Positions 17,937 to 27,995 are shown, counted from the first letter of the stretch. The stretch is DNA of 64,000 nt from DSOI01 sp041394885 (GCA_041394885.1 JAWKHI010000014.1:93328-157327); one strand, 5' to 3'. A program made the numbers and translations. The notes: generated by a model from the letters alone, not told the origin.

Positions 17937-19283
17937 ATGGCCGAAGAAACACCAACCTGTAAACGCACCCTCGATTTCTCGATTCCTTTCGCCGAAGTGG
18001 AGGCAGAAGCCGACAAGGTAGTAGGGAACCTCCAGAAGAAAGTGAAGCTGCCCGGCTTCCGCCCTGGCAAGATTCCGCCCGCCGTCATCCGGAAGCGCTA
18101 CGAAGGCGACGTCTACAACGAGGCTCTGCAGAGCCTCATTTCGCGCGTATTCAATGAGCGAGCCAAACAGGAAGAGCTGAATGTGGTCGGGACGCCGAAC
18201 ATCAAGGACGTCCACTTCCACAAGGGCAAGCCCCTCACTTTCTCCGCGGACTTCGAAGTGGCTCCCGAGTTCGAACTCGGCGAGTACACCGATCTCACTG
18301 TCGCCTACGAGGAACCATCGGTCAGCGACGACGATGTGGAAAAGCGTCTGGCCGGCCTCCGCGAGCAAAAGGCCGAGTACGTCAACATCGATCCCCGCCC
18401 GGCCCAGGACGGGGACTACGCCGTCGTCGCCATGAAGTCCACCGCCGGTGTCGAAGGCAAGCCCATCGAGAACGACGAGATGATCCTGCACGTGGGTGAC
18501 CCCGAAACCATGCCTGCCTTCAGCGATGCCCTGCGTGGACTTTCCCCCGGTGAGGAAATCGACGCCGAGCTCGAGTATCCCGAAGACTATGGCCACGATC
18601 AGTTGGCCGGACGCAAGGTTACCTTCCATCTGCAGTTGAACGCGATCCGCAAGAAGGAACTGCCGGAACTCAACGATGAGTTCGCTCAAGATGTGGGTGA
18701 CTTCCAGAACATGGAAGAACTTCGCGCTGAGGTCCGAAAGACCCTTCTCCGCGAAGGAGAGACCATGGCGCAGGCGGCCGCGAAAAACAGCCTCGTCGAA
18801 ACCCTCGTCGATACCCATGACTTCGCCATCCCCGATGCCTATGTCGACCGCCAGATCGAATCCAACCTGGAAAGCCGGCTGCGCGAGCTAGCCGCCCAGG
18901 GGGTCGATCCGCGCAAGCTCAAGATCGATTGGGAAGAGCTTCGCAAGAGCCAAGCGGAGAAGGCCGCCCGCGACGTGAGGGCATCGCTCCTGCTTGGGAA
19001 GGTTGCTGACCGTGAGTCGATCTCGGTGACCCAGGAGGAACTGGATCGGGAAGTGCAACGCGCCGCCCGGCAGATGCGCGAGCCCGTGGCCGCCGTCCGG
19101 ATGAAGCTTGAAAAGGACGGGACTCTAGGGCGCATCGTCAGCCGCATCGTCACCGACAAGGTGCTCAATTTCTTATTCGAACGGGCGAGAAAGGTAGCCC
19201 CGGAAACCGTCGCCGCCGATGGCTCTGAGGAGACCGGAACAGATGCAGCCGAAGTGGACGGCGGCGAAACCGCCGCCGGGTAG
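17937..19283 (+). CDS. tig: Trigger factor, ribosome-associated chaperone and prolyl isomerase
   Basis: About 448 residues. The N-terminal ribosome-binding domain contains the signature GFRPGKIP (near residue 40), which docks on ribosomal protein L23. A central FKBP-like isomerase domain (about residues 150-245) and a long helical C-terminal chaperone domain follow, ending in an acidic Glu/Asp/Gly-rich tail. Start is ATG 17937, or 17934 three bases earlier; GGGAAG at 17926-17931 fits 17937 slightly better. tig is often followed by clpP-clpX; here it is followed by an exported protein instead. Confidence 0.95.
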   Translation: MAEETPTCKRTLDFSIPFAEVEAEADKVVGNLQKKVKLPGFRPGKIPPAVIRKRYEGDVYNEALQSLISRVFNERAKQEELNVVGTPNIKDVHFHKGKPLTFSADFEVAPEFELGEYTDLTVAYEEPSVSDDDVEKRLAGLREQKAEYVNIDPRPAQDGDYAVVAMKSTAGVEGKPIENDEMILHVGDPETMPAFSDALRGLSPGEEIDAELEYPEDYGHDQLAGRKVTFHLQLNAIRKKELPELNDEFAQDVGDFQNMEELRAEVRKTLLREGETMAQAAAKNSLVETLVDTHDFAIPDAYVDRQIESNLESRLRELAAQGVDPRKLKIDWEELRKSQAEKAARDVRASLLLGKVADRESISVTQEELDREVQRAARQMREPVAAVRMKLEKDGTLGRIVSRIVTDKVLNFLFERARKVAPETVAADGSEETGTDAAEVDGGETAAG

Positions 19284-19307
19284 GCGACGCTAACCAAACC
19301 GCCGCCC

Positions 19308-20138
19308 ATGCGTCACAATAGAATAACCATGTTGCGTATGTCGCTTGCCCTTCTTTTGCCCGTGCTGGCTTTGGGCCAGGGTTTTGGCGGTATCTTTGAC
19401 AAGGCATCCCCAGACGTTGAACAGGCGTTGCGCGCCCGGGTCGATCACTTCTACCTGAGCCTCAAGGAATCGAAATACCGTAAGGCCGATGAAGTGGTCC
19501 ACGAGTCCGCCAAGGACGTCTTTTTTGGCGCCGAGAAGTTTTCCTTCCGCGACTTCAAGGTCGTGAGTGTCACCTGGGAGGACAACTACACCAAGGCGCG
19601 CGTCGTCGTCGACATGGATTCCGACTTCTTCTTTCCCGGCTTCGGCAAGATCGCCGTCCACCGGCCTCTCACTTCGTTCTGGATGAGCGACGCGGGCCAG
19701 TGGTGGTGGTACGTGCCCAAGTTCGACACCCGCGAATCGCCGTTCGGCGCCATGTCCCCCGGTCCCGACGCTGCCAAGTCAGCCAAGCCGGAAGACGTGT
19801 GGCGCGATAACGCCGTCACTCCCGATCAGATCCGCAACACCGTTCGGGCCGACAAAGGCGAGGTCACGCTTTCGAGCCATGAGGTTTCCCACGCCGAGGT
19901 CAATATCAAGAGCGTGTTCGCGGGGCCCGTGAAGCTCCGGCTCGACGCGATTGACTACCCCGGCATCACCGTCAATCTCGATAAGGCAGAACTCAAGACC
20001 GGGGAAACCGCCAAGCTGACCTTCGACTTCAAGCCGTGGAGCAGGGCCAAGAAGTCCGACTTCCGCGCGCAGATCCACGTCGATCCGATAGGCTCGATCA
20101 TCCCCATCGAGGTTCATTTCAGCTATCCGCCGCAATAG
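19308..20138 (+). CDS. Exported protein of unknown function
   Basis: A 276-residue protein with a signal peptide (LRMSLALLLPVLALG) from ATG 19308; ATG 19329 would give a shorter version of the same signal. The mature part begins with a compact region with SLKESKYRKADEVV and GAEKFSFRDFKVVSVTW, followed by a VWRDNAVTPDQIRN linker. Its last 100 residues look beta-rich (LRLDAIDYPGITVNLDKAEL, a series of alternating strands), resembling an Ig-like or DUF1573-type fold; that is only an impression. I do not recognise the family. It lies 24 bases after tig, so it may be co-transcribed. Confidence 0.75.
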   Translation: MRHNRITMLRMSLALLLPVLALGQGFGGIFDKASPDVEQALRARVDHFYLSLKESKYRKADEVVHESAKDVFFGAEKFSFRDFKVVSVTWEDNYTKARVVVDMDSDFFFPGFGKIAVHRPLTSFWMSDAGQWWWYVPKFDTRESPFGAMSPGPDAAKSAKPEDVWRDNAVTPDQIRNTVRADKGEVTLSSHEVSHAEVNIKSVFAGPVKLRLDAIDYPGITVNLDKAELKTGETAKLTFDFKPWSRAKKSDFRAQIHVDPIGSIIPIEVHFSYPPQ

Positions 20139-20209
20139 GCCATCCCCCGATTAGCGACGTCGAGGGCGGCCACGTTACCATACGAGATTGGGGTTCGTCT
20201 AAACCGCTC

Positions 20210-23200
20210 ATGCGAGGTCCTGTGCCGTTTTCATCTCTGCTGCTCTACATAGTACTTCTAGCCTGTGCCGCATCCGCGCAAACCACACTCGGCACGGTGC
20301 GGGGAACTGTGGTCAACGCCTCCCCGGATCCCGTCCGGCTAACCCATGTCGAGAACGGCCGCGTGCGGGAATCGAACTCCGGCCGAGACTTCATTTTTAC
20401 GTTGCTGCCCCCAGGCCGTTACAAACTCGAGATCGCCGCGGCCGGTTTCCATACGCAGGTCCGCGAATTCACATTGCCCGTCAATCAGGAGATCCGCATC
20501 GATGTCGAGCTCTCCCCCACCTCCGCCACGTCGGTGGATGTCACAGGCACGCGTGAACTGCTGAAGCTCCAGTCGGCCCACCTTGGCGCTACCGTCGATA
20601 CGCGCATGATTCAGGGGCTCCCGCTCGACGGCCGCAATTTCCTCGAGCTTTCGCTGCTCACGCCCGGCGCCGTCCCCGCCGCCCAGGGCTCGGCCGGATC
20701 CACCCGCGGTGACTTTGCTCTCAATATCAACGGCGCGCGCGAGGACGGCAACAACTTCGTCCTCGACGGCGTCTACAACGGCGACCCCAAGCTCAACACC
20801 GCCGGCGTCGTCTCCGCCGTCGACGCCATTCGCGAGTTTGAAGTCGTCTCCAGCACCTACGACGCTTCCTTCGGGCGCAACGGCGGCGGCCAGGTCAACG
20901 TCGTCACCCGCTCCGGCGGCAACGATATCCATGGGACGGCGTATCAGTTCTTCCGCAACGGAGCGATGGACTCACGCAACTACTTCGCTCCCGCCGGTGA
21001 ACCTGACCCCCGCTACCAGCGCAACCAGTTCGGCTTCTCCCTGGGAGGCCCGGTTCGCCGCAACCGGACTTTCCTGTTCGGCGACTACGAAGGGCGCCGC
21101 GTCCGCGACGGCATCACCCGCGTCACTAACGTGCCCACGGCGGCCGAGCGCGCCGGTGACTTCTCCCAGTCCGGTCTGCCGTTTTTAATCGATCCGTTCA
21201 CCCAGCAGCCATTCCCAGGTAGCCGCATCCCCGCCCAACGCATCCATCCCATCGGCGGGGCGCTCGCCAGCCTCTATCCCCTGCCCAATCGCGCCGTGCC
21301 GCGGCAGAACTACGTCTCCTCGCCCAACCAGCAGGACCGCAACGACCAGTTCGACCTGCGGCTCGATCATCAGATCGCCGCCCGCTCGGACCTCTTCTTC
21401 CGCTACAGCTTCGGAGACCGTGGTCTGTTCGATCCCTTCGCGGGCCCGTCGTTTCCCGCCGTCGCGGGCTACGGCAACGATGTGCTGCGGCGCGGCCAGA
21501 ATCTGACCATCGGCGAAACACGTGCCTTCACGGCCACCCTGCTGAACGAATTTCGCGCCGCTTTCACCCGCGTTTCCTCGGGTGTCCTCGCCGAGGGCCG
21601 CAACGGTGTCACCAATGCTCAGGTCGGCTTGCCGGTGATCTCGGCCAACGCCCGCGACGCCGGACTCACCTACATCACAGTGCCCGGTTATTCCGCGCTC
21701 GGTGACGACTTCAACGCCCCGCAGCAATCGGCCACCAATACCTACCAGTTGCTCGACACGGCCACCTGGGCTCGCGCCGGGCACCTCGTCAAATTCGGTC
21801 TCGACTATCGCCGCCTCCAGCAGAACGCCTTTCGCGACGTGCAGTCGCGCGGCTTCATCAACTTCTTCGGATTCACCGGCAACGCGCTGGCGGAAGTGCT
21901 CCAGGGCCTACCCGTTGCCACCGGAGTCGCTCGGCTCGACAATCCCCAATACCTGCGGACGTCGAGCTACAACTTTTTCGCTAACGACGCCTGGCGCGTG
22001 ACGCCCCGTCTCACCGTCAATCTCGGGCTGCGTTATGAGTACAACAGCCCGCCGGTGGATCGCTTCGATCGCGCCAATGTCTTTGACACTGCCCGTGGCT
22101 CGCTCGTCCCCGTCGGTCAGGACGGCACTCCCCGTTCCGCCTATCTGCCCGACAAGAACAACATCGCGCCTCGCATCGGTGTGTCGTATCTGGTAGGCAA
22201 CAGCACCGTCGTCCGCGGAGGCTACGGCTTGTACTTTGACCAGTCTTCCCTCGCACCCGGCGAAGGGCTTTATTTCAGCGCGCCGTATTTCGACTTCCGC
22301 ATCTTCGTCGCGCTCCAGCAATTTCCCTTGCTCCTTCACGATCCCTTCCCGGCCAGTTATCCGTTCCCGCTGCCCAGTTCCGCCACGGCCTTCCAGCGCA
22401 ACCTCCGCACGCCGTACATGCAGCACTGGAACTTCAACCTGCAACAGAACCTCGGCTCCTCGCGGGTGTTCGAAATGGGCTACACCGGCTCCAAGGGAAC
22501 CGGACTGTACTCGGCCCGCGACATCAATCAGCCGGCCCCGAGCGCGGCGCCGCAAAACCCGAGGCCGAACCAGCGTTTCGACGACATCAATATCCTCGAA
22601 TCGCGCGCCAATTCAAACTACCACGCCCTCCAAACCCGCTTCCAGCAGCGCTTCTCGCATGGGTTGTCGGCCCTCGCTTCCTACACCTGGTCCAAGTCCA
22701 TCGATGACGCCAGCAACTTCTTCGCCTCCGCCGGCGACCCCAACTTCCCGCAGGATTCGCGCAACGTAGCTCTCGAGCGTGCCCGCTCCAATTTCGACGT
22801 TCGCCAGCGCCTGGCCCTCAGCTACGCCTACGATCTTCCGTTTGGTCAGGGGCTTTGGCGCGGCGGCTGGCAGACCTTCGGGATCTGGACGTTCCAAACC
22901 GGCCGTCCCTTTACGGTTGCGCTTCTTTCCGAGCTAGACAATAGCGGCACCGGACGGTCCGTGCTCGGTTTCGGCGCCAATGACCGGCCGCATGCTCTGC
23001 ATGACCCCCGTGTCTCCAGCCCCACGCCGGACCGCTGGTTCGACACCGAGGCCTTCGCTATTCCCGCGCGAGGCACCTTCGGCAACGCTGGCCGCAACAT
23101 CGTCGATGGCCCCGGATTGCAGTCGGTCAACGCCTCGGTGGTCAAGAACTTCGCCCTTCGCGAGAACTTCCGCCTTCAGTTTCGGGCGGAGTTCTTCAAT

Positions 23201-23320
23201 CTGTTCAACCACACGAACTTCGACTTGCCGGATCTGTTCGTCGGCTCCCCCACCTTCGGCCGTGTCTCATCCGCGCAATCGCCCCGCCGTCTCCAATTGG
23301 GTTTGAAAGCGATTTTCTAA
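20210..23320 (+). CDS. TonB-dependent receptor with carboxypeptidase-regulatory domain (Oar-like)
   Basis: About 1036 residues from ATG 20210, which begins a good signal peptide (PFSSLLLYIVLLACAASAQ). Residues about 25-105 form a CarboxypepD_reg-like beta-sandwich, followed by a plug with the GLPLDGRNFLELSLLTPG segment and a long outer-membrane barrel. The barrel shows repeated aromatic strand ends and closes with FRAEFFNLFNHTNFDLP and the terminal LQLGLKAIF, with a C-terminal aromatic residue as expected for insertion by the Bam machinery. These receptors are numerous in Solibacter-type genomes. Substrate unknown. An ECF sigma/anti-sigma pair is convergent downstream. Confidence 0.92.
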   Translation: MRGPVPFSSLLLYIVLLACAASAQTTLGTVRGTVVNASPDPVRLTHVENGRVRESNSGRDFIFTLLPPGRYKLEIAAAGFHTQVREFTLPVNQEIRIDVELSPTSATSVDVTGTRELLKLQSAHLGATVDTRMIQGLPLDGRNFLELSLLTPGAVPAAQGSAGSTRGDFALNINGAREDGNNFVLDGVYNGDPKLNTAGVVSAVDAIREFEVVSSTYDASFGRNGGGQVNVVTRSGGNDIHGTAYQFFRNGAMDSRNYFAPAGEPDPRYQRNQFGFSLGGPVRRNRTFLFGDYEGRRVRDGITRVTNVPTAAERAGDFSQSGLPFLIDPFTQQPFPGSRIPAQRIHPIGGALASLYPLPNRAVPRQNYVSSPNQQDRNDQFDLRLDHQIAARSDLFFRYSFGDRGLFDPFAGPSFPAVAGYGNDVLRRGQNLTIGETRAFTATLLNEFRAAFTRVSSGVLAEGRNGVTNAQVGLPVISANARDAGLTYITVPGYSALGDDFNAPQQSATNTYQLLDTATWARAGHLVKFGLDYRRLQQNAFRDVQSRGFINFFGFTGNALAEVLQGLPVATGVARLDNPQYLRTSSYNFFANDAWRVTPRLTVNLGLRYEYNSPPVDRFDRANVFDTARGSLVPVGQDGTPRSAYLPDKNNIAPRIGVSYLVGNSTVVRGGYGLYFDQSSLAPGEGLYFSAPYFDFRIFVALQQFPLLLHDPFPASYPFPLPSSATAFQRNLRTPYMQHWNFNLQQNLGSSRVFEMGYTGSKGTGLYSARDINQPAPSAAPQNPRPNQRFDDINILESRANSNYHALQTRFQQRFSHGLSALASYTWSKSIDDASNFFASAGDPNFPQDSRNVALERARSNFDVRQRLALSYAYDLPFGQGLWRGGWQTFGIWTFQTGRPFTVALLSELDNSGTGRSVLGFGANDRPHALHDPRVSSPTPDRWFDTEAFAIPARGTFGNAGRNIVDGPGLQSVNASVVKNFALRENFRLQFRAEFFNLFNHTNFDLPDLFVGSPTFGRVSSAQSPRRLQLGLKAIF

Positions 23321-23333
23321 GCCACGGCGACGG

Positions 23334-23627
23334 CTACAGGGGCCGCGTTGGAGGCGGGTCGCAAGACTCGTTCCCGGCGGCTTTCTTCGCAGTGCATGTC
23401 TTCTCGATTGCGGCGATCAGGCGGTCATGCAGGGCCTCGGGCAGCGGCCGCGGCTCCATTCCCTTGTAAACCTGGATCGTCTTCTTGGTCGTATCGAAGA
23501 TCACCCAGCAATTCGGGCAAGACGTCACGTGCTCCTGCAGATGCTCTCGAATTCCGGGATCGGCCGTATCGTCGAGATAGTCGTTCAACCAGCCGAGAAA
23601 GTCCTTACACGACAGCAAAGAAATCAT
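23334..23627 (-). CDS. ZAS (zf-HC2) anti-sigma factor
   Basis: A 97-residue protein with the zinc anti-sigma signature: Cys7, His33, Cys37, Cys40 (H-x3-C-x2-C in HVTSCPNC). No membrane helix follows, so it is a soluble, possibly redox-sensing ZAS protein. It overlaps the 3' end of the upstream ECF sigma gene by 23 bases, so the two are translated together and it most likely binds that sigma factor. Confidence 0.9.
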   Translation of the reverse strand: MISLLSCKDFLGWLNDYLDDTADPGIREHLQEHVTSCPNCWVIFDTTKKTIQVYKGMEPRPLPEALHDRLIAAIEKTCTAKKAAGNESCDPPPTRPL

Positions 23628-24264
23628 CCCCCTTGTGCCTGAATTGGCGAGTCAGCCTTTCGCGCAACTGCAGCCGGGCGCGCAGAAGGCGGCTCTTCAC
23701 CGCGGGTATGGATAGTTCCAATGCCTCCGCGGTCTCCTCGGTGGACAACTCTTCCACGTCGCGAAGTAGAAAAACAGTCCGGTAAATCGGGGATAGTGAA
23801 TCGATCGCCTCGTCCAGGATTCCCCTCAGTTCCTGTTGGGAGAAGCGCTGCTCCGGCGTCGCCTCCCATACCGCGATTTCCCGCACCACCGTCTCCTCGC
23901 CGGTATCGAGCGGCTCGTCGAGGGACACCTCCTTCGACGTGCGCCGCTTGCGAAGCCTCATGAGGGATTCATTTACCGCGATCCGCACCAGCCATGTATA
24001 GAACTTGGCTGTGCCCTCGAACGAATCCAGGTGCGTGTAGGCCTTCAGGAACGCATCCTGTAGGACATCTTCGGCGTCCTCCTGGTTCTGAGTGATGTGG
24101 CGGGCAAGCCGGAAGATCTTCCGCTCGTACTTTGCCACCAGGCGTCCAAATGCGGCTGCGTCGCCCGCGCGCGACTGCTCAACCAAGCCGGCGTCACCGT
24201 CGACAGTTCCCGGAGGCACGGGATTGATTTGGGTCGGATTCAAAACGAGGGTGCTCGTTCCCAT
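23605..24264 (-). CDS. RpoE-like ECF sigma factor
   Basis: A 219-residue group 4 sigma factor. Region 2: LVAKYERKIFRLARHI...EDAEDVLQDAFLKAYTHL (about residues 42-80) and YTWLVRIAVNESLMRLRKRR. Region 4: LSPIYRTVFLLRDVEELSTEETAEAL...IPAVKSRLLRARLQLRERL. The DEPLD linker between regions is normal for the RpoE class. Encoded with a ZAS anti-sigma partner. Convergent to the TonB-dependent receptor gene, so any link to it is only by location. Confidence 0.94.
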   Translation of the reverse strand: MGTSTLVLNPTQINPVPPGTVDGDAGLVEQSRAGDAAAFGRLVAKYERKIFRLARHITQNQEDAEDVLQDAFLKAYTHLDSFEGTAKFYTWLVRIAVNESLMRLRKRRTSKEVSLDEPLDTGEETVVREIAVWEATPEQRFSQQELRGILDEAIDSLSPIYRTVFLLRDVEELSTEETAEALELSIPAVKSRLLRARLQLRERLTRQFRHKGDDFFAVV

Positions 24265-24424
24265 ACTAGCGAATCTTCATACCCGGAGCGCGGGTCATCT
24301 ATCATTTCCAATGCGATCCGCCCGGCATTGGATTCAGGCAATTTGGATTCAGCCACTTCTCGGAGTCAACGATCTGCCGTTTCGAGGAGCAAGCCGGATT
24401 TCGCCGGGCATTGAGCCCGGATTC

Positions 24425-25267
24425 CTACAGCCGCCGGATTTTGATGTTTCGGAACCATGCCTCGTCGCCGTGGTTCTGCAAACCCACCGGAGTCTCCGCC
24501 TTTGGCCGCTTGGTCAACCCGTCGTGGACGCGAGGCACACCTTTCCACCGCTTGTCGGCGCCTTCCTTGATTTCCGGTGCGTCCAGTGACGAATCCACCA
24601 CCTTCTCGCCGTTCAGCCAATGCTCCACCTGCGCGCCGCGCTTCACAATGCGGCTGTGATTGAACTCGCCCACGGGCTTGGCCATCGGTTTGGCGGCGGG
24701 AACCATGCTGTAGAGCGCACCGGCCTGATATTTGGCGCCCCGCCGCGCATCGGCATGGCCGGTGTCGTCAATCACCTGATACTCGAATGCCACCACGTAT
24801 TCCTCGCCTTGCCCGATCAGGTTGGCGCGGTCCGCCACGGGATGGTCGATCTCATACCCCAGTTGTTCCTCGAACGTTTTGAGCTTCTTGTTCAGCTTGC
24901 CACGGTCGAGCAGGATGCGATCCTGAATCTGGTACTTGACCCCGCTGTTGCCGCCGGGCGAGATCTTCCAGTCGAAGACCATTTCGAAGTCACCGAACGC
25001 CTCTTTCGTCATTAAGTCCTCGCGGATCTTGGGATGGGCGCGCGATTGGATGCTGCCGTCCGCGATCGTCCACGAGTCGGCCGGCGGTGTCCGCTGCCCA
25101 GGGTCGTCCCAGGCCTCCAGCGTGGAGCCGTCGAACAACAGCTTCCACCCGGCCTCCTTCTCTTGTTCTGTGAGCGTATTGTCCGCCGATGGGGTGGCGG
25201 TTTTGTTCTCGACCCCGGAACAGGCGGCGAGAGTCAGTACGATTGCGGATACGAACGCGGTTTTCAT
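24425..25267 (-). CDS. DUF1080 (3-keto-disaccharide hydrolase-like) lipoprotein
   Basis: A 280-residue exported protein. The lipobox TLAAC places the lipidated Cys at residue 16. The mature part carries the DUF1080 concanavalin-like sandwich: GWKLLFDGSTLEAWDD near residue 40, ADGSIQSR, FGDFEMVFDWKISPGGNSGVKYQ near residue 95, and HWLNGEKVVD towards the end. Family members include glycoside hydrolases acting on 3-keto sugars; the exact substrate is open. Divergent from the cytochrome gene that begins 36 bases away, so they probably share a promoter region. Confidence 0.88.
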   Translation of the reverse strand: MKTAFVSAIVLTLAACSGVENKTATPSADNTLTEQEKEAGWKLLFDGSTLEAWDDPGQRTPPADSWTIADGSIQSRAHPKIREDLMTKEAFGDFEMVFDWKISPGGNSGVKYQIQDRILLDRGKLNKKLKTFEEQLGYEIDHPVADRANLIGQGEEYVVAFEYQVIDDTGHADARRGAKYQAGALYSMVPAAKPMAKPVGEFNHSRIVKRGAQVEHWLNGEKVVDSSLDAPEIKEGADKRWKGVPRVHDGLTKRPKAETPVGLQNHGDEAWFRNIKIRRL

Positions 25268-25303
25268 GGTCGGTGACAGCGATCAGTATAACAATAGGTA
25301 GTG

Positions 25304-26773
25304 ATGCGATTCGTTGTGTTTTTCGCGGCCGGCGCCCTCATGGCCGCCGGCATTCCGCGCACCTGGGACGCCGATGAGGTCGCCGTCCTCGAAGTGCCGC
25401 TCGCCGATCCGCGCTATTCGCCCATTCACATTTCCGAACAGCTCTACTACCGCCTACCCGAGCGGACCATCTACAAGAGCTATCCCGTCTACCATCCCGA
25501 TCGCGAGCCCGCTGGCTACATGGATTGGCTGAAGCAGCAGGAACCCCAGGTGGCCTTCGATCCGTCCGCTATCGAATCCAAAGACGACTGGATCCGCGCC
25601 GGCGAGATTGTTTTTCAATCTCCCGCATCGTTCGGCCCCGTCTTCTTCGGCGCGGACCAGGTGCGCGATCGCGAGTTTTATCGCGCCACCGGGACTCCTG
25701 TAGGCGCCGATGGCGTGATGCCGTTTGCCCGATGGGTGATTCGAAAGAAGGGCAACGTCGAACTGGGGTCGATGGGCTGCGCCACCTGCCATACCCGCAT
25801 CCTCGACGGCGGACGCGTGGTCCCCGGGGCCCAGGGCAACAATCCCGGAGACCGCCAGGGCGCTTGGATGCTTCGCCACATGGCTCGCGCCTTTGGTGAG
25901 GAAAAGGTGCTCGAGCAGGCTCGCCGATTCGCGCTCCAGTTCGAAGTGCCGTGGCTCCGGAACGATCCCAACCGCATCGCACGCACCATGTCGCTGGAAC
26001 AATTGATGGCCGCTGGCGAAGCCATCCCTCCCGGTGTCAATGCCCGCGCCCACACCAGCATGATCGTGCCGCCGCAGGTTCCCGATCTCATCGGAGTCGC
26101 CGAGCGCCGGTACCTCGATCACACCGGGCTGGTCCGCCAACGCTCCATCGGCGATCTCATGCGCTACACCGCTCTGGTCCAGGACTTGATGGGCTTCGCT
26201 CGCTACGGCCCAACGCCATCGGCGCTACAGGAAACGTCGCTTCCGAAAAACGCGTCCCGGTTCAGCGACGCTCAGTTGTTCGCCCTCGCCACCTATCTGT
26301 ACTCGCTCGCGCCTCCGCCCAATCCCAACCCGTTCGACGAAAGCGCTGAGCGGGGAAAAAAGGTATTTGCCGCCGCGCGCTGCGCCGGATGCCATCCCGC
26401 TCCACTCTACACGAACAACAAGCTGGTGGCCGTCGATGGCTTTGAGCCCTCCCCGGCGGACCGCAAGCGCTTCGACGTCATGCAGCGCCGCGTCGGCACC
26501 GATCCCCGCTATGCGCTCCAAAGCAAGAAGGGCACCGGCTACTATAAGGTGCCATCGCTCAAAGGGGTCTGGTACCGGGGACCCCTCGAACACAACGGCT
26601 CCGTCGCTGCCCTCGAAGACTGGTTCGATCCCGCCCGGCTCCAGCCCGATTACGTCCCCACCGGGTTCAATGGATCCGCCGCCGGCCGCCGCCCCGTGCC
26701 CGGCCATGAGTTCGGTTTGCGATTGAATCCGTCCGACAAACGCGACCTCATCGCCTTCCTGCGCACTCTCTGA
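25304..26773 (+). CDS. Exported dihaem cytochrome c
   Basis: About 489 residues from ATG 25304 (a GTG three bases earlier is also in frame). An N-terminal signal (FVVFFAAGALMAAG) is followed by an unusual N-terminal domain. Two haem c sites are visible: CATCH near residues 159-163 and CAGCH near 360-364. The C-terminal part has the YKVPSLKGVWYRGPLEHNGS...LEDWF block typical of cytochrome c peroxidase/MauG-like C-terminal domains and many DUF1592-associated cytochromes. Periplasmic. The electron partner is unknown. Confidence 0.85.
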   Translation: MRFVVFFAAGALMAAGIPRTWDADEVAVLEVPLADPRYSPIHISEQLYYRLPERTIYKSYPVYHPDREPAGYMDWLKQQEPQVAFDPSAIESKDDWIRAGEIVFQSPASFGPVFFGADQVRDREFYRATGTPVGADGVMPFARWVIRKKGNVELGSMGCATCHTRILDGGRVVPGAQGNNPGDRQGAWMLRHMARAFGEEKVLEQARRFALQFEVPWLRNDPNRIARTMSLEQLMAAGEAIPPGVNARAHTSMIVPPQVPDLIGVAERRYLDHTGLVRQRSIGDLMRYTALVQDLMGFARYGPTPSALQETSLPKNASRFSDAQLFALATYLYSLAPPPNPNPFDESAERGKKVFAAARCAGCHPAPLYTNNKLVAVDGFEPSPADRKRFDVMQRRVGTDPRYALQSKKGTGYYKVPSLKGVWYRGPLEHNGSVAALEDWFDPARLQPDYVPTGFNGSAAGRRPVPGHEFGLRLNPSDKRDLIAFLRTL

Positions 26774-26780
26774 GCCTCGC

Positions 26781-27995
26781 CTACTTGAAGTTGCTGTACG
26801 GCCCCGCCTGGGAGACGTCGCCCAGGCTCAGTCCATCTTCGTCCCAAACCACCTTGCCGGCGCGGATGGTGGCGGCGCACCGCAGTTGCTGATTGCCCGT
26901 CATCTTCGCGCGGCCGGAATCGAGGTAGACGAATTGGCCGCGCTCCAGTTTCAGGATCGCCACGTCGGCCACGCTTCCCTCTTTCAATGTGCCCAATTCC
27001 GGACGGCGGATCGCTTTCGCCGGATTCACCGTCGACCGTTCGATGATGTGTTCGAGCGAAACACCGAGGTTCAGGAACTTCGACATCGTCACGATCATCG
27101 TGGCCCGCGGCAGCATAATGCTGCTCTTGTGTATGTCGGTGGAGATGGTGTCGGGCAGAAAGCCTTGCTCGATCATCGGCTTCGCGATGCGGAACCAGAA
27201 GCTGCCGGAGCCATGGCCGACATCGAACAGCACGCCGCGTTTGCGCGCCTCGCGCATGTAAGGCTCCACCTTCTTGTTGGCGTCCAACTGAGGCGTGAGC
27301 CGGCCATAGAAATGTGTATGGATGTCGCCCGGCCGCATGTGCTCGAGAATCAATTCGCGGTAGCCCCGTCCCGGCTTGGGATGGAAGTCCACCATGACCA
27401 CGCTGTTGGAGGCTTCGGCGGCCTTCACGGCATTGTCCACCGCGATCCAGTCCGGCGGCTGGTAGTGCGCCGTCTTGATGCCGACCACCACGTCGCGATG
27501 CTTCATCACCGTGGCCGCTGCCTTCTGTACGTCCATCTGCTTGGGATCGTTCTCCACGTCGCCGCCGTACATCCCCGCCGCCACGATGTTGACGAAGGCG
27601 AGCACGCGTGTCACCGCATGATCGATCACGGTGCGCCGGAAGTTCTCAAAAGTATCCGCGCCCGACGATCCGGCGTCCACCGCCGTAGTCACCCCGGACC
27701 GCAGCGCGTTGTGATCGGGGTTGAGATTGAGTGACGCCCCTTGCGCGTCGAAATGCGTATGAATGTCGATCAAGCCGGGTGTCACGATGTACTCGCCCGC
27801 CTCGATGACGATGCGGGCTTGCGATGCTGGCAGTTCTGGCGCCACCCGCGCGATCTTGCCCGCGGTGATCGCCACATCGATGCGTCCGTTTCGGTTCGAC
27901 GCAGGGTCGATCACCCGGCCGTTCTTGATGAGAATGTCGTACAGTTCCGCGGCTGGCAGGCAGGCCGCCATCAGGATCAGCAGGAGCATTCTCAT
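26781..27995 (-). CDS. Amidohydrolase/deacetylase-type metallohydrolase (paralogue 1)
   Basis: A 404-residue amidohydrolase-superfamily enzyme with a hydrophobic signal sequence (LLLILMAACLPAAEL), so exported. Metal-site landmarks: the first HxH in GLIDIHTHFDA near residue 78, a likely carboxylated lysine in VVGIKTAHY near residue 157, then DIHTHF, VGHGSG and the STDIH motif near residue 293. This is the deacetylase/enamidase-like branch; the hydrolysed bond (amide, cyclic amide or acyl) cannot be fixed. GAGGTGATCC is the ribosome-binding site and the ATG overlaps the stop of its paralogue as ATGA. Confidence 0.87.
   Translation of the reverse strand: MRMLLLILMAACLPAAELYDILIKNGRVIDPASNRNGRIDVAITAGKIARVAPELPASQARIVIEAGEYIVTPGLIDIHTHFDAQGASLNLNPDHNALRSGVTTAVDAGSSGADTFENFRRTVIDHAVTRVLAFVNIVAAGMYGGDVENDPKQMDVQKAAATVMKHRDVVVGIKTAHYQPPDWIAVDNAVKAAEASNSVVMVDFHPKPGRGYRELILEHMRPGDIHTHFYGRLTPQLDANKKVEPYMREARKRGVLFDVGHGSGSFWFRIAKPMIEQGFLPDTISTDIHKSSIMLPRATMIVTMSKFLNLGVSLEHIIERSTVNPAKAIRRPELGTLKEGSVADVAILKLERGQFVYLDSGRAKMTGNQQLRCAATIRAGKVVWDEDGLSLGDVSQAGPYSNFK

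Noticed and set aside
16709..18088. 459-codon open frame antisense to ahcY and tig
   Set aside because: It mirrors third-position GC of two conserved housekeeping genes.
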